Assembly: GCA_963575745.1 (NCBI GenBank)
Contig: CAUYUJ010019887.1
Span: forward strand, 104,918 to 168,917
Origin: Prorocentrum cordatum
Taxonomy: Eukaryota > Sar > Dinophyceae > Prorocentrales > Prorocentraceae
Length of the DNA: 64,000 bases
Reading direction: 5' to 3'
In this document: in pieces, positions 12,051 through 22,400 of the stretch
Layout: every line of letters starts with the position of its first letter
Numbering within the stretch: the stretch's first letter is position 1
Made by a program: the position numbers and the translations under genes
Notes under the pieces: model-generated
Seen by the model: the letters and a program-made list of their open reading frames with translations, nothing else
Database searches by the model: none
What the model was told of the DNA's origin: nothing

Positions 12051-12919
12051 GCGCGCAGGCGCGGTGAGAAACAGCCCTGAGGGCTTGGGCACGTCCGCGA
12101 CAAGACACGACCCTGGGTTCGCCCGCGAAAAGGCAGGGACCCATGCCAGAGGCCCCCAAGTCGGCGGGCTTTGCCGCCAGAGGCCTCCAAGTCGGTAGGC
12201 GTGGCAAGCCAGAGGTCCCCACGTCGGCGGACATGGCTGAGGATGCCCCCTCGGCGGGCCAGGGCGGCGACGAGCGTGGGCACGCCAGACAGAGCGCTCC
12301 CGCCAGAGAGCATCACGCTCTTGAAGCAGCACTTGTCCGCGAGAAAGCAGGAAGCCTAGGTTTGCCCGCGAAAAGGCAAAGGCCCGAAGGGGAACAGCCC
12401 TTAGGGCTTGGGTTTGTCCGCGAGAAGACAGGGACCCTGGGTCTGCCCGCGACAGGGCAGGGACCCACGCCAGAGGCCCCCAAGTCGGCGGGCTTGGCGC
12501 CAGAGGCCTCCAAGTCGGTAGGCGCGGCAAGCCAGAGGTCCCCAAGTCGGCGGACACGGCTGTGCAAGAGCGGCAGGACGACACCCCCAGCGGCCAAGGC
12601 GACGAGGAGCGGCAAGAATCGACTAGCTTTTGACGCTGCTTCCTCCAGGAAGCTCAAGCGACGAGGACAACGGACACGCCTAGGCGACGAGGAACGCGGG
12701 CTGTGGCGACGAGGAGCGCGGGTAAGCCTCGAGAAACCCCACACCAGCAGAGCCACGCCCAGGAGCTCACTTCCGCCGTTCCACGGAATCGCCGGCTTGC
12801 CGAGGACGACTAGCCCGCGAGGCAGGCGAAGAGGCATAGAGGCGAAGAAGCAAGGAGAAAACAATGCGAGGGCTTGCTCCTGATGATTTTCCTGTGACGG
12901 AAACAAGTTTACGCACCAT
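12051..12919. repeat. 869-bp direct repeat, copy 2
   Basis: Second copy of 9606-10474, in the same orientation; it ends aagtttacgcaccat. The sequence after it is unique except for a short gattcc-rich stretch similar to that before 9424. Confidence 0.93.
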
Positions 12920-13091
12920 ATTCGGATGCCGATTCCTCAACGGAGGCTTACTAACCTGCCGATTCCCGCCCATTCGTGTTGCCCCGACTCGACTGCCCAT
13001 CTCCGCCAATCCGATCGACTTCGCTTGCCGATCCGACTTTTATCGCTTCGATTCTTGGCCCTTCTGCGAAACGCGTCCGTGCAGCCTGGAC

Positions 13092-13288
13092 TTAAGTCGG
13101 GCCTGTCCCCCTACAGAGGAGATGTTCGACGAAAAAAATTTAAAAAAATACCCCAAAAATATTCAGATGCTCCAAAAACAGTCTGGGGACTGTTGTTTGA
13201 GCATGTTTTGACCTATTTGGAGCATTGTTAGGGGCATTTTTATTGTTCCGTCGAAAACCCCCCCGTAGGGGGGACACGCCCGACCTAA
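13092..13288. mobile_element. Family A inverted-repeat element, copy 2, with 7/8-bp target duplication
   Basis: The ends are TTAAGTCGGGCCTGTCCC and GGGACACGCCCGACCTAA. The flanks are GCCTGGAC (13084-13091) and GCCTGGAA (13289-13296), an 8-bp target duplication with one mismatch. The interior holds AT-rich inverted arms (acagtctggggactgt and gacctatttgg). Confidence 0.85.
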
Positions 13289-13506
13289 GCCTGGAATCCA
13301 GACCGCGGGGGCGCGGATATGGATCCGTTCGCCGATGCGGAGCGCTTCCCTTGTCGCGGACGCCCCCGCGCGGAGCGCCTCCGCGCAGCGCCCGGGAGCC
13401 CAGACCGCGAGGGCGCGGAGAGACGGGCAGTGCTCGCCGCTCGTGGGAGACAGCCCGATCGCCCGATCGCCCGTCGGACAGAGCTGGGACGAGGATAAGT
13501 CCGTTC

Positions 13507-13615
13507 CCTCCTCCTCCTCCTCCTCCTCCTCCTCCTCCTCCTCCTCCTCCTCCTCCTCCTCCCCCTCCTCCTCCTTCTCCCCCTCCCCCTCCCCCTCCTT
13601 CTCCTCCCCCCTCCT
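13507..13615. repeat. (CCT)n microsatellite
   Basis: CCT tract with a few CCCC and TTC interruptions. Confidence 0.95.
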
Positions 13616-13762
13616 CCTCAGAGCGCTCCGGCGCGCTCTCAAAGCGTTCTGGAACGCTCCGAGGAGGCCGCGGCCCCCCCCCCAGGCATCCTCCAGAGCC
13701 GCCGGATCTCGGAGATTCTCGCTCTGCCCTCGCCCGATGTGGTTTGTCGTCTTGGCTTCGTC

Positions 13763-13949
13763 TTACAGTGGAGGCCCATGCCAAGAAGCACCCTGTTCGC
13801 CTCCAGGGTGCCCTGGGTTTCTTGGGCTTCGATGGTGTTGCGACGGAAAGCGTGACGTCCCCGCGCCGAAGATCCGTGGACGCTCTGGGGTCTCAGGGTT
13901 GGGTCTTCTCTTCTGGGAGATATTTGTCGTGGACTGGCGTCCACTGCAA
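13763..13949 (+). mobile_element. Family F element, copy 2
   Basis: The left end ttacagtggaggcccatgcc and right end ggcgtccactgcaa form an inverted pair. The interior has ccctgggtttcttgggcttcg and ggggtctcagggttgggtct, shared with 4186, 35745 and 57632. Confidence 0.7.
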
Positions 13950-13959
13950 CCCACCCGAC

Positions 13960-14510
13960 CCCTCGACTCAAGCGGAGCCCGCTCCTCGGCCCCGGGGCCC
14001 TCTTCTGCAAGGGCGCCCTCGACGGCGCGCATTTGTTCGCGCCTCGCGCCTCGGTTCCGATTCTCCCTCATCCTCCTCCTCGCCCCTGCGAGGCGGCGCT
14101 CTGAGCGCGAAGTGGTTCGCACTTCGCGCTTCGCGCCGCCCGCGCGAGGCGCGAAGTCGGGAGCCCCTGCCTCTGGGGCCGCCGGGCTTGCCCGAGGCCC
14201 CCCGTCCGAGCCCGCGGGGGAGCGGTTTTTGGCTTGCGGGGGAGGAGGAGGAGGAGGAGGAGGAGGAGGAGGAGGAGAGTCAGTCGCGCGCCCCCCCCCC
14301 CCTCCCCCCCCCCCCGGGAGCGCCACGCGCCGCTCTCGCGGGGCCTGCCGGCCGGAGCCGCGCGGGCGACGACGAGAAGAGCGGTCGGTGGAGCTCAATC
14401 GCCGATGCGGCCTGGTCGTCTCAAGGGTGGGGCAGGCGTTTCTGCACGCGAGGCGCGTTTGCCTCATCTTCCAGGAGGTAGTTCAGGATGCCGCCTGATT
14501 TCACGACAAA
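13960..14510. other. GC-rich stretch with an AGG tract, no assigned gene
   Basis: Contains gcgcgcc-rich sequence with repeated gcgaagt/gcgaggcgc words, an (AGG)n run at 14234-14276 and C-runs. Frames are open on both strands, but I cannot assign a product. Confidence 0.4.
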
Positions 14511-14559
14511 ACAGGATGCGCTGAAAAAAAAAAATTACAAAAAACGGTCGGTGGCTCAA

Positions 14560-14675
14560 AGATGGGGTCCTGAGGGATGGGGGCCCAGGGATGGGAAGGG
14601 ATCCAAGGGTGGATGTACGTTGGTTGAGGCATTTCGTTCTCAGGACCACGTCCCTCAGGACCCCCATTTTCGAAC
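14560..14675. repeat. Small inverted repeat around 'ggggtcctgaggga'
   Basis: ggggtcctgaggga near 14566 pairs with tccctcaggacccc near 14650. The region is otherwise unique. Confidence 0.55.
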
Positions 14676-14749
14676 CACCGAAGCGGGTCCCACTGCACCG
14701 ACCTTCGCGCGTAGGCCCCCCGCGTAACCGCTAAAGGTCTTCAGTTTTG

Positions 14750-14829
14750 CCCCCCCCCCCTCCCCCCTCCCCTTTCTCTCGGCGGTGAAGAGGACTGGTC
14801 CTAAAATGACCTCCTCCTCCTCCTCCTCC

Positions 14830-14876
<47 letters not shown>

Positions 14877-15110
14877 CTCCTCCCTCCGCCTCCCTCCGCC
14901 TCCTCCTCCTCGAGACTTTCCATGAGAGCGTCCCTGAAGGATAAGTAGAAGTAGTCGTCCTAGTCGCAGTCGCAATCGTAGTCGTAGCTGTCGTCGTCGT
15001 TGTTGCGCGGCGGGTGCCTCGGAAAAGATAGTTACCCCCTATTGGTGGCACCCCAGTCTTTCAATAAGGCCGCCGAAAAAATGTTACCCCCTATTGGGGG
15101 GTCTAAAGAG
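14750..15110. repeat. CCT/CTT microsatellite and a doubled 'ttaccccctattgg' word
   Basis: C-runs and CCT/CTTCCT tracts occupy 14750-14905, followed by a degenerate gtagtcgtcgt stretch. gttaccccctattgg occurs twice (about 15030 and 15083). From 15110 to 15600 the sequence is mixed and I recognise no product. Confidence 0.55.
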
Positions 15111-15599
15111 TAATTAGATTCTACATGCTTGCGCCACATCCGCCGACCCCTTCTGTGAGTGTTGCGAGGCCAGGAGTTTCTGGCTAGCGGCGTCTTGTGT
15201 GAGGGTGCGGTGTCGCGCGCGGGTGGTGGCAGATACGTAGGGGGTCCGAATGTTTGCGTGATGCCGGTGGTCTGGGGCGTGTTTTGCGAGCGCCTTGCGT
15301 GCTGTGCACCCGGGTGCGGGGTGTCCTTCTGGGAGGTCGGCCTTTCGACCCGCAACCAAGTGGAGGACCACCGGAAGACGAAAGGAGCAAGAGTAGCGTG
15401 CGGAAGCTGTGATCAGCGAGGCATCACCGCGAAAGATGTGGCAGATGAGTCGAAACGGGTGAAGAGGCCGTTGACGTTCGCAACGCGCACGAAACAGTTC
15501 GCGTGGCAGCAGCACATTAGCGCCGAGCAAGATTGTGAGCACGTCGCGAGGAAGAGCAAGGCTGTATGCGCGGAGTGCACTGCAGTTGGCTTGACGGCT

Positions 15600-16915
15600 C
15601 GCAATACGGAAGCGTCTGGGGGTCTTTCGGAGGCCTCTTGGGGCACTCTTGGGGCCCCCTGGGGCTCGCGGGGGCGAAAAGCTTGAGTTTTGAATTTGTG
15701 GTTGTCCTCTTGGGCCCCTCTTGGTGCCGTCTTGGAGCCTTCTTGGGCCGTCTTGGGGACCTTGGGCCGTCTTGGGGCCATATCGGGCCGTCGTGGGGCC
15801 GTCTTGGGGGCCTCTCGGGCCGTCTCGGGGCGGTCTTCGGGGCCTCTTGGGCCGCCTTGGAGCGTCGGAAAGCCCACGAGGCGAATTTGTGAAAAAAAAC
15901 TATACGGTTTACAAAGGAAATGAGCAATTGTTTGCGTTTAGGGACCCTCTTGGGACGCATCTTGGAGGCCCCTCGGGGGCGTCTTGGGCCAGCTGGAGGC
16001 CATTTCGGGTGTCTTCGATCGCTCGTGGACCGTGTGGGACCATATTGAGCTTTCTTGGAAGCCACTTGGAGCGCTCCTGGAGCGCTTTGGGGGCCGTCTT
16101 CGGGGCTCTCTTGGACCGTCTTCGGCGCCTCTTGAGCCGTTTTGGCGCCCTCTTGGGCTGTCTTGGAGCCCTTTTGGAAGTTTTTTGGACCGTTTTGGTG
16201 CGGTCTTGGGGGCCTCCTGGGCCGTCTGGGAGCGTCGGAAAGCCCCAAAAGGCGAATTTGTGAAACATATACGTTTTACAAAGGGAACGGGCCATTTTGT
16301 TGCGTCTAGAGGCCCTCTTGGGGCGCATCTTGGATGCCTCTTGGGGCCTCTTGGGGGCATCTTGGGCCGTCTGGAGGCCATCTTCGGTGCCTTTGATCGC
16401 TCTGGGACCGTCTGGGACCATATTGAGCTCTCTTGGAGGCCACTTGGAGAGCTCCTGGAGCGCTTCGGGGGCCGTTTTCGGGGCCCTCTTGGGCCGTCTT
16501 GGACGCCTGTTGGGCCGTCTTGGGGCCCTCTTGGGCTATCTTGGGACCCTCTTGGAGGTTTCTTGGGCCGTCTTGGTGCGGTCTTGGGGGCCTCTTGGGC
16601 CGTCTGGGAGCATCGGAAAACCCAGAAGGCGAACTCGTGAAAAATGTACGTTTTACGGAGTGAATGGGCAATTTTTTGCGTCTAGGGACCCTCTTGGGGC
16701 GCATATTGGAGGCCTTTTGGGTCCTCGTGGTGGCCTTTTGAGCCGTCTAGGAGGCCTCTTAGCCCGCCTTTGGGTTATCTTGGGCGTCTTGGAGCGCTCG
16801 TTTGGCGTCTCGGGGCCCTCGTGGGCCGTCTTGGAGGCCTCTTGGGGCCTTCTTGAACCGTCGCGTGGGCCCGTTTTTGCGCTTTTGGCCCGTTTTGGGG
16901 CCTTTTGCTCCCCCA
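15600..16915 (+). repeat. Higher-order array, about 370-bp units built from 'gccgtcttggggcc' words
   Basis: Within each unit the words gccgtcttgggg, cctcttgggcc and catcttgg recur at about 15-30 bp. The larger unit is marked by gcgaatttgtgaaa...acgttttacaaagg...gcgtctaggg, which appears near 15881, 16252 and 16629, spacings of about 371 and 377 bp. The Leu/Gly-rich long frame is a repeat by-product. Confidence 0.85.
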
Positions 16916-17029
16916 TGACGCGTTCGGTCCTGGGTGCCCCGGGGCCGGGGGGGGGGTCGAATCTCCGGTTTAGGGTCCTTGGGGGGGTTCCGGGGGGGAA
17001 CTATCTCACACGCCTAGAGACCCACAAGG

Positions 17030-17150
17030 GGTCGGCGGACTTAAGGTCGCGCGTAAGTTCACACGCTTCCAGTAAGGCGTGCCGTGCTCGCTTACCGCGC
17101 AAGCCGCGGCGTAAGGTCACCATGTCATCTCCCGTAAGATCCGTCCTTCT
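17030..17150 (+). repeat. Family R repeat, copy 1 (copy 2 at 41285-41430)
   Basis: Both copies carry several gcgtaag words and share accgcg...gcgtaaggtc.ccatgtcatctc.cgta. From 17160 to 17400 the sequence resembles the inverted element at 22140 (shared word cctgcccaacagcgg.ccgctg). Confidence 0.55.
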
Positions 17151-17754
17151 TCGTCGCCCACGTCTTCCTGTCCCTTTGGTTTCGGTGTTATCGAAATGGG
17201 TCCGGAAATACTGGGCCCAAAAACTGGCAGCAGTCCTTGCTCATTTGGAACCGGAGTCGATGTCGGTGTTGCCGCAGACGTTGTCCGTATGAGCCGAGAC
17301 GACGCCTGCCCAACAGCGGGCCGCTGTCGGTGTCGGACACCCTTGGTGTGTATCGTACCCATGTTTATTTTATCCATGCCAAGCAATCAAAAAGTTGGCC
17401 TCGCCTTGTCTTGGTGCCGATCCGAGGGATTCGCACAGCTGTTGGGGGCAAATCAGGATGACCGTCGCCCTGGGCCTCGAGCACAAGAGGGCGACGAGCA
17501 ATGTCAAAGTCGGCCATGCCAATGGTGGGGGAAAGTGACGAGCTCCCAGCCGGGTACAGACGTCCGATGGACTGTTTCTGTTCAGTCCGCGGGCCTCAGG
17601 GGGTCTTGGTTCTGCCGAGGATCCATTCTGGACGGCCGGGCCCGAAGAGAGGGGCCCACGGGGGCCGGGGCCAAGGAGAAGCGCCCGGACGTCACAGAGC
17701 AGGGTTGTTTGAAGCCTAGGTCGGCTACACGTACCTTCGCCATCTGGTTTCTCT

Positions 17755-17985
17755 CTCCTGCTCCTCCTCCTCCTCCTCCCCCTCCTCCCCCTCCTCCTCC
17801 TCCCCCTCCTCCTCGTCCTCCTCCTCCCCCTCCTCCTCCCCCTCCTCCTCCTCCTCCTCCTCCTCCTCGTCCTCCTCCTCCTCCTCCTCCTCCTCCTCCC
17901 CCTCCTCCTCCTCCTCCTCCTCGTCCTCCTCCTCCCCCTCCCCCTCCTCATCCTCCTCCTCTTCCGCCTCCTCCTCCATTCCTTC
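17755..17985. repeat. (CCT)n microsatellite
   Basis: CCT tract with CCC and CGT interruptions. The sequence from 17400 to 17750 is unique mixed sequence without a recognised gene. Confidence 0.95.
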
Positions 17986-18092
17986 TCTTTATAGCTCACT
18001 CTCCCTGTCGCACCCCGAGGCCAGTTTTTGGGGCGGGCCAGGCGTTTCGCTTAAGACTTTCTCACCACCCATGACTCTGAAGCTTAAAAAGT

Positions 18093-18412
18093 GACAACAG
18101 TTTCACAGATAGAGGGCGGGTCGTTTTCAAAATGTGGCTCTCGCCTTAGCGCAGTGCACATTCGTTTTAATAATTTGCAAGAGCTTCACGGATTGAGGGC
18201 GGGTGGTTTTCAAAATGTGGTTCTCGCCTTGGCGCCGCGCACATTCGTTTTAAAGATGTACGGATTGAGGGCGGGTGGTTGTCAAAATGTGGTTCTCGTT
18301 CTAGCGCCGCGCACATTCGTTGTAAAAATTTGCAGAGTTTCACGAATTGAGGGCGGGTGGTTTTCAAAATGTGGTGCTCGCTCTAGCGCCGCGCACATTC
18401 GCTGTAAAAATC
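18093..18412. repeat. Minisatellite, 83-bp unit, about four copies
   Basis: The word gagggcgggtggttttcaaa recurs at 18112, 18195, 18266 and 18349: spacings 83, 71 and 83, so one unit lost 12 bp. Each unit ends cgccgcgcacattcgtt.taaa. Confidence 0.9.
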
Positions 18413-18639
18413 AAGGCGTGCATGCAATACACGAACAATCCTGCGACGCGCCCGCGGGCTCCAAGCACGTTGACGCAACGTAATGAAACTCCCGTCGCCA
18501 ATTTACTCCGAAAGGAAAAGTCCGGGCTGGCTACACGTAAGAGGGACTTTTCGCCAGCGTGGCCTTGAGCGCGGGGGCACACCAGGGTCCCCAGACGGCT
18601 GAACGCGACGCGATGGCAGCGGCTTGCGCGCTCGGGTTT

Positions 18640-18805
18640 GGCCGAGTTCAACGTTGAACGCCGCCGGCGACCCAGAATCGGTCGATGTTGAAGGATCTGA
18701 CGTTTCGGAACCGGCCGATCGTTCCAGGCTGAACGATCCCCGCGGTGCCAGGAACCAGCGCCGAAGTCGGCACGACACGAACCTGCCGTAGCCTTGTGAT
18801 GTTCC
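18640..18805. repeat. Family E repeat, copy 3
   Basis: It contains gttgaacgccgccggcgacc, cagaatcggtcgatgttgaa, gatcgttccaggctgaacga and cggcacgac, closely matching 57495-57630. Confidence 0.75.
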
Positions 18806-18998
18806 AACCTGCTTTAGCTTCGATCTCCAGAAAGAATTTCGAGCACCAAGAACGTACCGAAATTGGAGGGTTTTCACGTGTCGTGCCCTGGGAGGCGGCA
18901 CTCGTTCGACACTGCTTCGACACTTTCCTGGGTGCCCTAAATTATTTCTGGGATGTGGTCCTGAAGCACGAAGGGGAACCACACAACCGTAGCCGACG

Positions 18999-19129
18999 TG
19001 AGGTATCGCTCGGACGTGTGCACTCCTTCTCGGCGGGGACTATCGAGGACCATCCTGGAGCATCCTGCGAACAAGACCGCGCACGAAGCCGAAAAAGGCA
19101 CAGGGAGAATGGACGTCCGAGCGATGGCC
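18999..19129. mobile_element. Family C element, copy 3, with 7/8-bp target duplication
   Basis: Between flanks AGCCGACG (18991-18998) and AGCCGTCG (19130-19137). Ends tatcgctcggacgtgtgc and ggacgtccgagcgatggcc are inverted. The interior keeps tctcggcggggac and gaggaccatcctgg. Confidence 0.75.
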
Positions 19130-19136
19130 AGCCGTC

Positions 19137-19310
19137 GTCCTCGTGCCCGCGCGGTCGCAGCGCCCTCGCCGCGCCCCGGCGCCTCCTGCCCGCAGCGGCG
19201 CGCCACCGCCGGGGGGGCCCCCCCGGCCGGCGGGGCCCTCGCCATGGGGCGGCGGGGCGGCGGAGGCCAGGCGCCCGAGGCCCGGGCCCGGGGCCTGCGA
19301 GCGGAGCTCG
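19137..19310 (+). other. GC-rich exon-like island between C and Q elements
   Basis: A plus frame toward the end reads QAPEARARGLRAELGPDE with high GC at third positions. The island lies between two inverted-repeat elements, as do the better-supported exons at 51034 and 60994. No domain is recognised. Confidence 0.25.
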
Positions 19311-19735
19311 GGCCGGACGAAAGGGCCGGACGAAAGGGGGGGGTACGAAATTTGGGCTTGTTTTTTTTTTTTCGGATTCGGGCAAGTTTCCTTGCATGGC
19401 GTTCGCCCCCCCCCCCCCCCCCCCTCGCTCCTCTTCAAGCGAACACTAGCGTGCAAGTGCCTTTCGACTTGCGTGATTTCCGCGCCCCCCCCCCCCGGGC
19501 TTGCTTCAGGCTCAGCCCCCCCCCCCCCGTCCATGCAAGTAAACTTGCCAGAGTCTAAAAAAACACAGGCTCCTTGCTGCATGCAGCTGGTTTCGGCCCC
19601 ACCGAGGCCCATTCCTCGATACATAGGCGCCTCCAGCGCCGGGAGGCGCCGGGGAAATCAGCTACGCGAGCTGATTCTCACCCCCCCCCCCTCTGCTATC
19701 CCCCCCTTTCGCCCGACCCCAGAAGCCACCACGGG
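19311..19735. mobile_element. Family Q element, copy 1 (expanded)
   Basis: The left end gggccggacgaaagggcc and right end cccccctttcgcccga match the compact copies at 51118 and 58069. The shared centre has ggtttcggcccc, attcctcgatacat and agctgattctcaccccccc. Extra T-, C- and G-runs and a cttgcatggcg... block expand this copy to about 420 bp. From 19735 to 20270 I see no gene. Confidence 0.65.
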
Positions 19736-20269
19736 GGTCGGGGGCGGCCAAGAGGGCAGGACGAGGGTCGGGGGCGGCCAAGAGGGGGGTGATGACTACA
19801 GTCGGCCCGGATCAGTAGGTCGATCCTGCCAAGTAAAGGGGTACCCTTGTGTCCTGAGCCTCGCGACACGTGCCTTATTACACTCCTACGGCGACGTGGC
19901 CCTCGGAAGGGTCCTGCATCTCGCGTGTCCTCTCCAACCTAGGCTGACCGTAGGGGGGGGGGCATGTCATGGCCTGGGCCGTGATATCTCCTCGGATGTC
20001 ATGGCGCCTCCTCTCATCTCATCACGCCCCTGGCCCCCCCCTCCCCCCCTGGGCCGCGCACATGCCGCCGCCGGCCATGGTTTCCGCCCCCCCCTCTTGG
20101 ACGCCCCCCTCGTGGCCACCCCGGCAGGGGAGCACGACAGCAAGACGAGAACGAACAGCAAGGTTCAGCTCGGGCCCGGCGAGGGAGGAGGGAGGAGAGA
20201 GGGGCGGGGGGGCGAGGAAGAGGCGAGAGGGAGAGGGAGGGCCAAGCAAGATGCGAGGGCGGGGATTCT

Positions 20270-20367
20270 TTGTTGACCCATTTTGAAAAAATTGTTTGAT
20301 GCATTTTTGGGGTATTGTTAATTCTTCGTCCAAAAATCGGCCTGTAGGGGGGACAGGCCCGACTTGA
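20270..20367. mobile_element. Family A element, right half only
   Basis: AT-rich arm (ttttggggtattgttaattc) followed by tcggcctgtaggggggacag and gcccgacttga. The left half is missing. Confidence 0.65.
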
Positions 20368-20370
20368 GCC

Positions 20371-20705
20371 GAAAGTGACGGGGCTCCGCCAGTCCTCCCA
20401 GGCTGAACCGCGATTTGGGAGCCATGCGGGCGGAGCCGCCGTGGACTCCGGTGGGAGGGCCAAGCAAGATGCGAGGGCGTGGGGGCAGGAGGGCCTGGCC
20501 CCCCCGGGCCACGAGGGCTGCCGCCGGGGCACCGCGCGTCGGCGGCGCTCGAGGCGGGGGCCCCGAGGGGGCGGGGCCCTCGGGAGGGGCGGGCCCGACC
20601 AGCCCGGAGAGGCGAGGCTCCGACGACGGCGTGGAGCGGCGAGTTTGGGGAGCCTGCTCTCGGCCCTCGGGGGGCACCCAGCGGGCCCCGGGGCCACCAG
20701 AAGGT
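20371..20705 (+). other. GC-rich exon-like island; first 80 bp duplicated at 21138-21215
   Basis: The block gtgacggggctccgccagtc...gctgaaccgcgatttgggag occurs again after the next A element (21142 onward). The rest (20460-20705) is GC-rich. A plus frame includes GAGPTSPERRGSDDGVERRV, which looks coding. Product unknown. Confidence 0.3.
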
Positions 20706-20710
20706 CAGTC

Positions 20711-20940
20711 TTAAGTCGGGCCTGTCCCCCTACAGGGGGAGTTTCGACGAACAAAAAGAAAATACCCCCCAAAGAATAACACAAATAATCCAAGAATAGT
20801 CTGGGAACTATGTTTTGGAATACCTTTTGACCTTTGTGGCGTATGTTTTGGGCATTTTTCGACGAAAAATAAAGAATGCCCAAAAAATACGCAACGGAGG
20901 TCAAAAGGTATTCCAACAAATCGTCCCCAGACTATTTTGG
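20711..20940. mobile_element. Family A element, copy 4, with long internal hairpin
   Basis: Left end ttaagtcgggcctgtccccc. The interior is a large imperfect palindrome: atagtctgggaac...ttttggaatacc pairs with ggtattccaacaaat...gtccccagactat, and ttttgggcattttt pairs with aagaatgcccaaaa. The usual right end is absent. Confidence 0.7.
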
Positions 20941-20973
20941 CCCCGCAGGTCCCGATCTCTGAGCCGCCTAAAG

Positions 20974-21133
20974 TTAGGTCGGGCCTGTCCCTCTACAGGG
21001 GGAAGATTCAAAAATAGTCTTAAAATAGTCTGGGGACTCTTTGTTTACCATGTTTGAGCATGTGTTGCGTATTTTTGGGGCATTGCAAATTTTTCTTCCA
21101 AAATCGGCCTGTAGGGGAACAGGCCCGACTTAA
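20974..21133. mobile_element. Family A element, copy 5, with perfect 8-bp target duplication
   Basis: Ends TTAGGTCGGGCCTGTCCC and GGAACAGGCCCGACTTAA. The flanks are identical, GCCTAAAG at 20966-20973 and 21134-21141. This is the cleanest insertion footprint of the family and defines its borders. Confidence 0.92.
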
Positions 21134-21280
21134 GCCTAAAGTGACGGGGTTCCGCCAGTCTTCGCGGGCTGAACCGCGATTTGGGAGGTCGTGCGGGCGG
21201 AGCCGCCGTGGACTCGGGCTGGGGGAGCTGCGGTGCAGCCGGCTGGGCTTCGCGGCACATGGCCTCGGCTGAGTTTCGAG

Positions 21281-21512
21281 CAGTAGCGACGCGTCTCGGC
21301 TGGCTTAATAGGCCCACCAAAGATTGTTCTAAGAACCGTTTGTGGCCTGCACGAGATGTTCTTAGAACACGTATGGCTGGGGCTGTCTTGGTTTCATCAC
21401 GCCTGGCTCCTGCTCTAAGAGCCTTGCTTTCCTTCGTAGAACGCACGTTTGGGTTCTAGGAGAAGTTCGCGGTAGGCCTCCAGGCATGCCGAGACGGTCG
21501 TGCCTGCTCAAG
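21281..21512. mobile_element. Family S element, copy 2
   Basis: It starts gagcagtagcgacgcgtctc, passes through aggcccaccaaagattgttc and ttctaagagcct-like blocks, and ends catgccgagacggtcgtgcc-tgctc. Confidence 0.7.
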
Positions 21513-21692
21513 ACTTGCATGTGAACCCTACCCCTACCCCCCACGATTTCCGAGAGGGAGGGTGGGGTTCACTTCGTTCGGGAGCTCCCGAGCGAAGTGA
21601 ACCCCACCCCCCCCTCAAAACTCGTGGGGGGTTCCGGTAGGGTTCACATGTGGCCCCCTAATGCCGAGACGGTCGTGCCTGCTCAAGATTTG
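21485..21692. repeat. Long palindrome flanked by a 28-bp direct repeat
   Basis: gtgaaccctacccctacccc...ggttcacttcgttcgggag runs into its inverse ctcccgagcgaagtgaaccc...gggttccggtagggttcac, centred near 21592. On both sides lies atgccgagacggtcgtgcct-gctcaaga (about 21485 and 21661), so the palindrome interrupts or was duplicated with the end of element S. Confidence 0.85.
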
Positions 21693-21788
21693 GGTTCGCG
21701 CATCCCCGAGCACCCCGGGGCACGGGGCACGGGCCCAGAGGTCCGAGTCCCGAATCTTGCGCCGAAGGTGCCGCAGCCGAGATGGGAA

Positions 21789-21945
21789 GGTTCGGCACTC
21801 CAGGTTTCGTAATAAAGGGAGGGGGGTCTCATTTCGGGGGGGGTCTCTTCCAGGCTATCTTGGAGGGCCGGGGGGGGTCTGGGGACGATGTCTTGGAGGG
21901 TTCTCCCACGGGGGGGGGGTCTGAAATGGCTTCTCCCACGGGCCG
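21789..21945. mobile_element. Family T element, copy 1 (right end lost)
   Basis: ccaggtttcgtaataaaggg-agggggg to ggggtctgaaatggct matches 52820-52960. The inverted right end seen at 52970-53001 is missing here. Confidence 0.6.
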
Positions 21946-21954
21946 CATGCTCAC

Positions 21955-22400
21955 CACCCACCAAACCACCCCAACCCAACCCGAAGGCCTCAAATTGACC
22001 TCCATTTCCAGTGGGGGGGGTCGCGGAACATCGAGAAAACACGTATGGAACCCGTACCCCCCCCAACCCGAAATTCGGGTCTTCGGGTTGGGTTGGGATG
22101 GTCTGGTAGGTAGTCAGTTCTGGGTTCTGTTCGAACGAAATAGGCACGGAAAGAATGGGTACAATGCCCAACAGCGGATCCTGTTCATTTTGGACAGGAC
22201 TCGCTGTCCACGCCGCCGCGGCCTGTGTCCATTCGAGACAGAAGGCCGCCTGCCCAACAGCGGCCGCTGATGGTTTGGGACAACATTTGTTGTTGGGCAT
22301 TGTACCCATTCTTTCCGTACCCAGTTCGGGCGTCCGAATGGGTGCGGGCTGATTTTGGTGGGCGTTCAGGTTCCCAATCGTGGTTCTCGCGCCGAGTTCG
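21955..22400. repeat. Inverted-repeat element U ('gaaagaatgggtacaatgcc')
   Basis: ggaaagaatgggtacaatgc-ccaaca near 22149 pairs with tgttgggcattgtacccatt-ctttcc near 22291. Outside these lie partly inverted ccaaacc/ggtttgg and caacccgaa/ttcgggttg stretches. From 22400 to 23100 the sequence is unique and I see no gene. Confidence 0.65.

Noticed and set aside
10698-12584. Overlapping 330-450-codon ORFs on both strands
   Set aside because: They follow the GCGC-rich tandem tract and the 869-bp repeat. All frames are open at once and the translations are Arg/Ala/Cys low-complexity.
9606-12919. LTR retrotransposon
   Set aside because: The 869-bp repeats could be LTRs, but the interior has no gag, protease, polymerase or integrase motif and no clear primer-binding site, so only a direct repeat is called.
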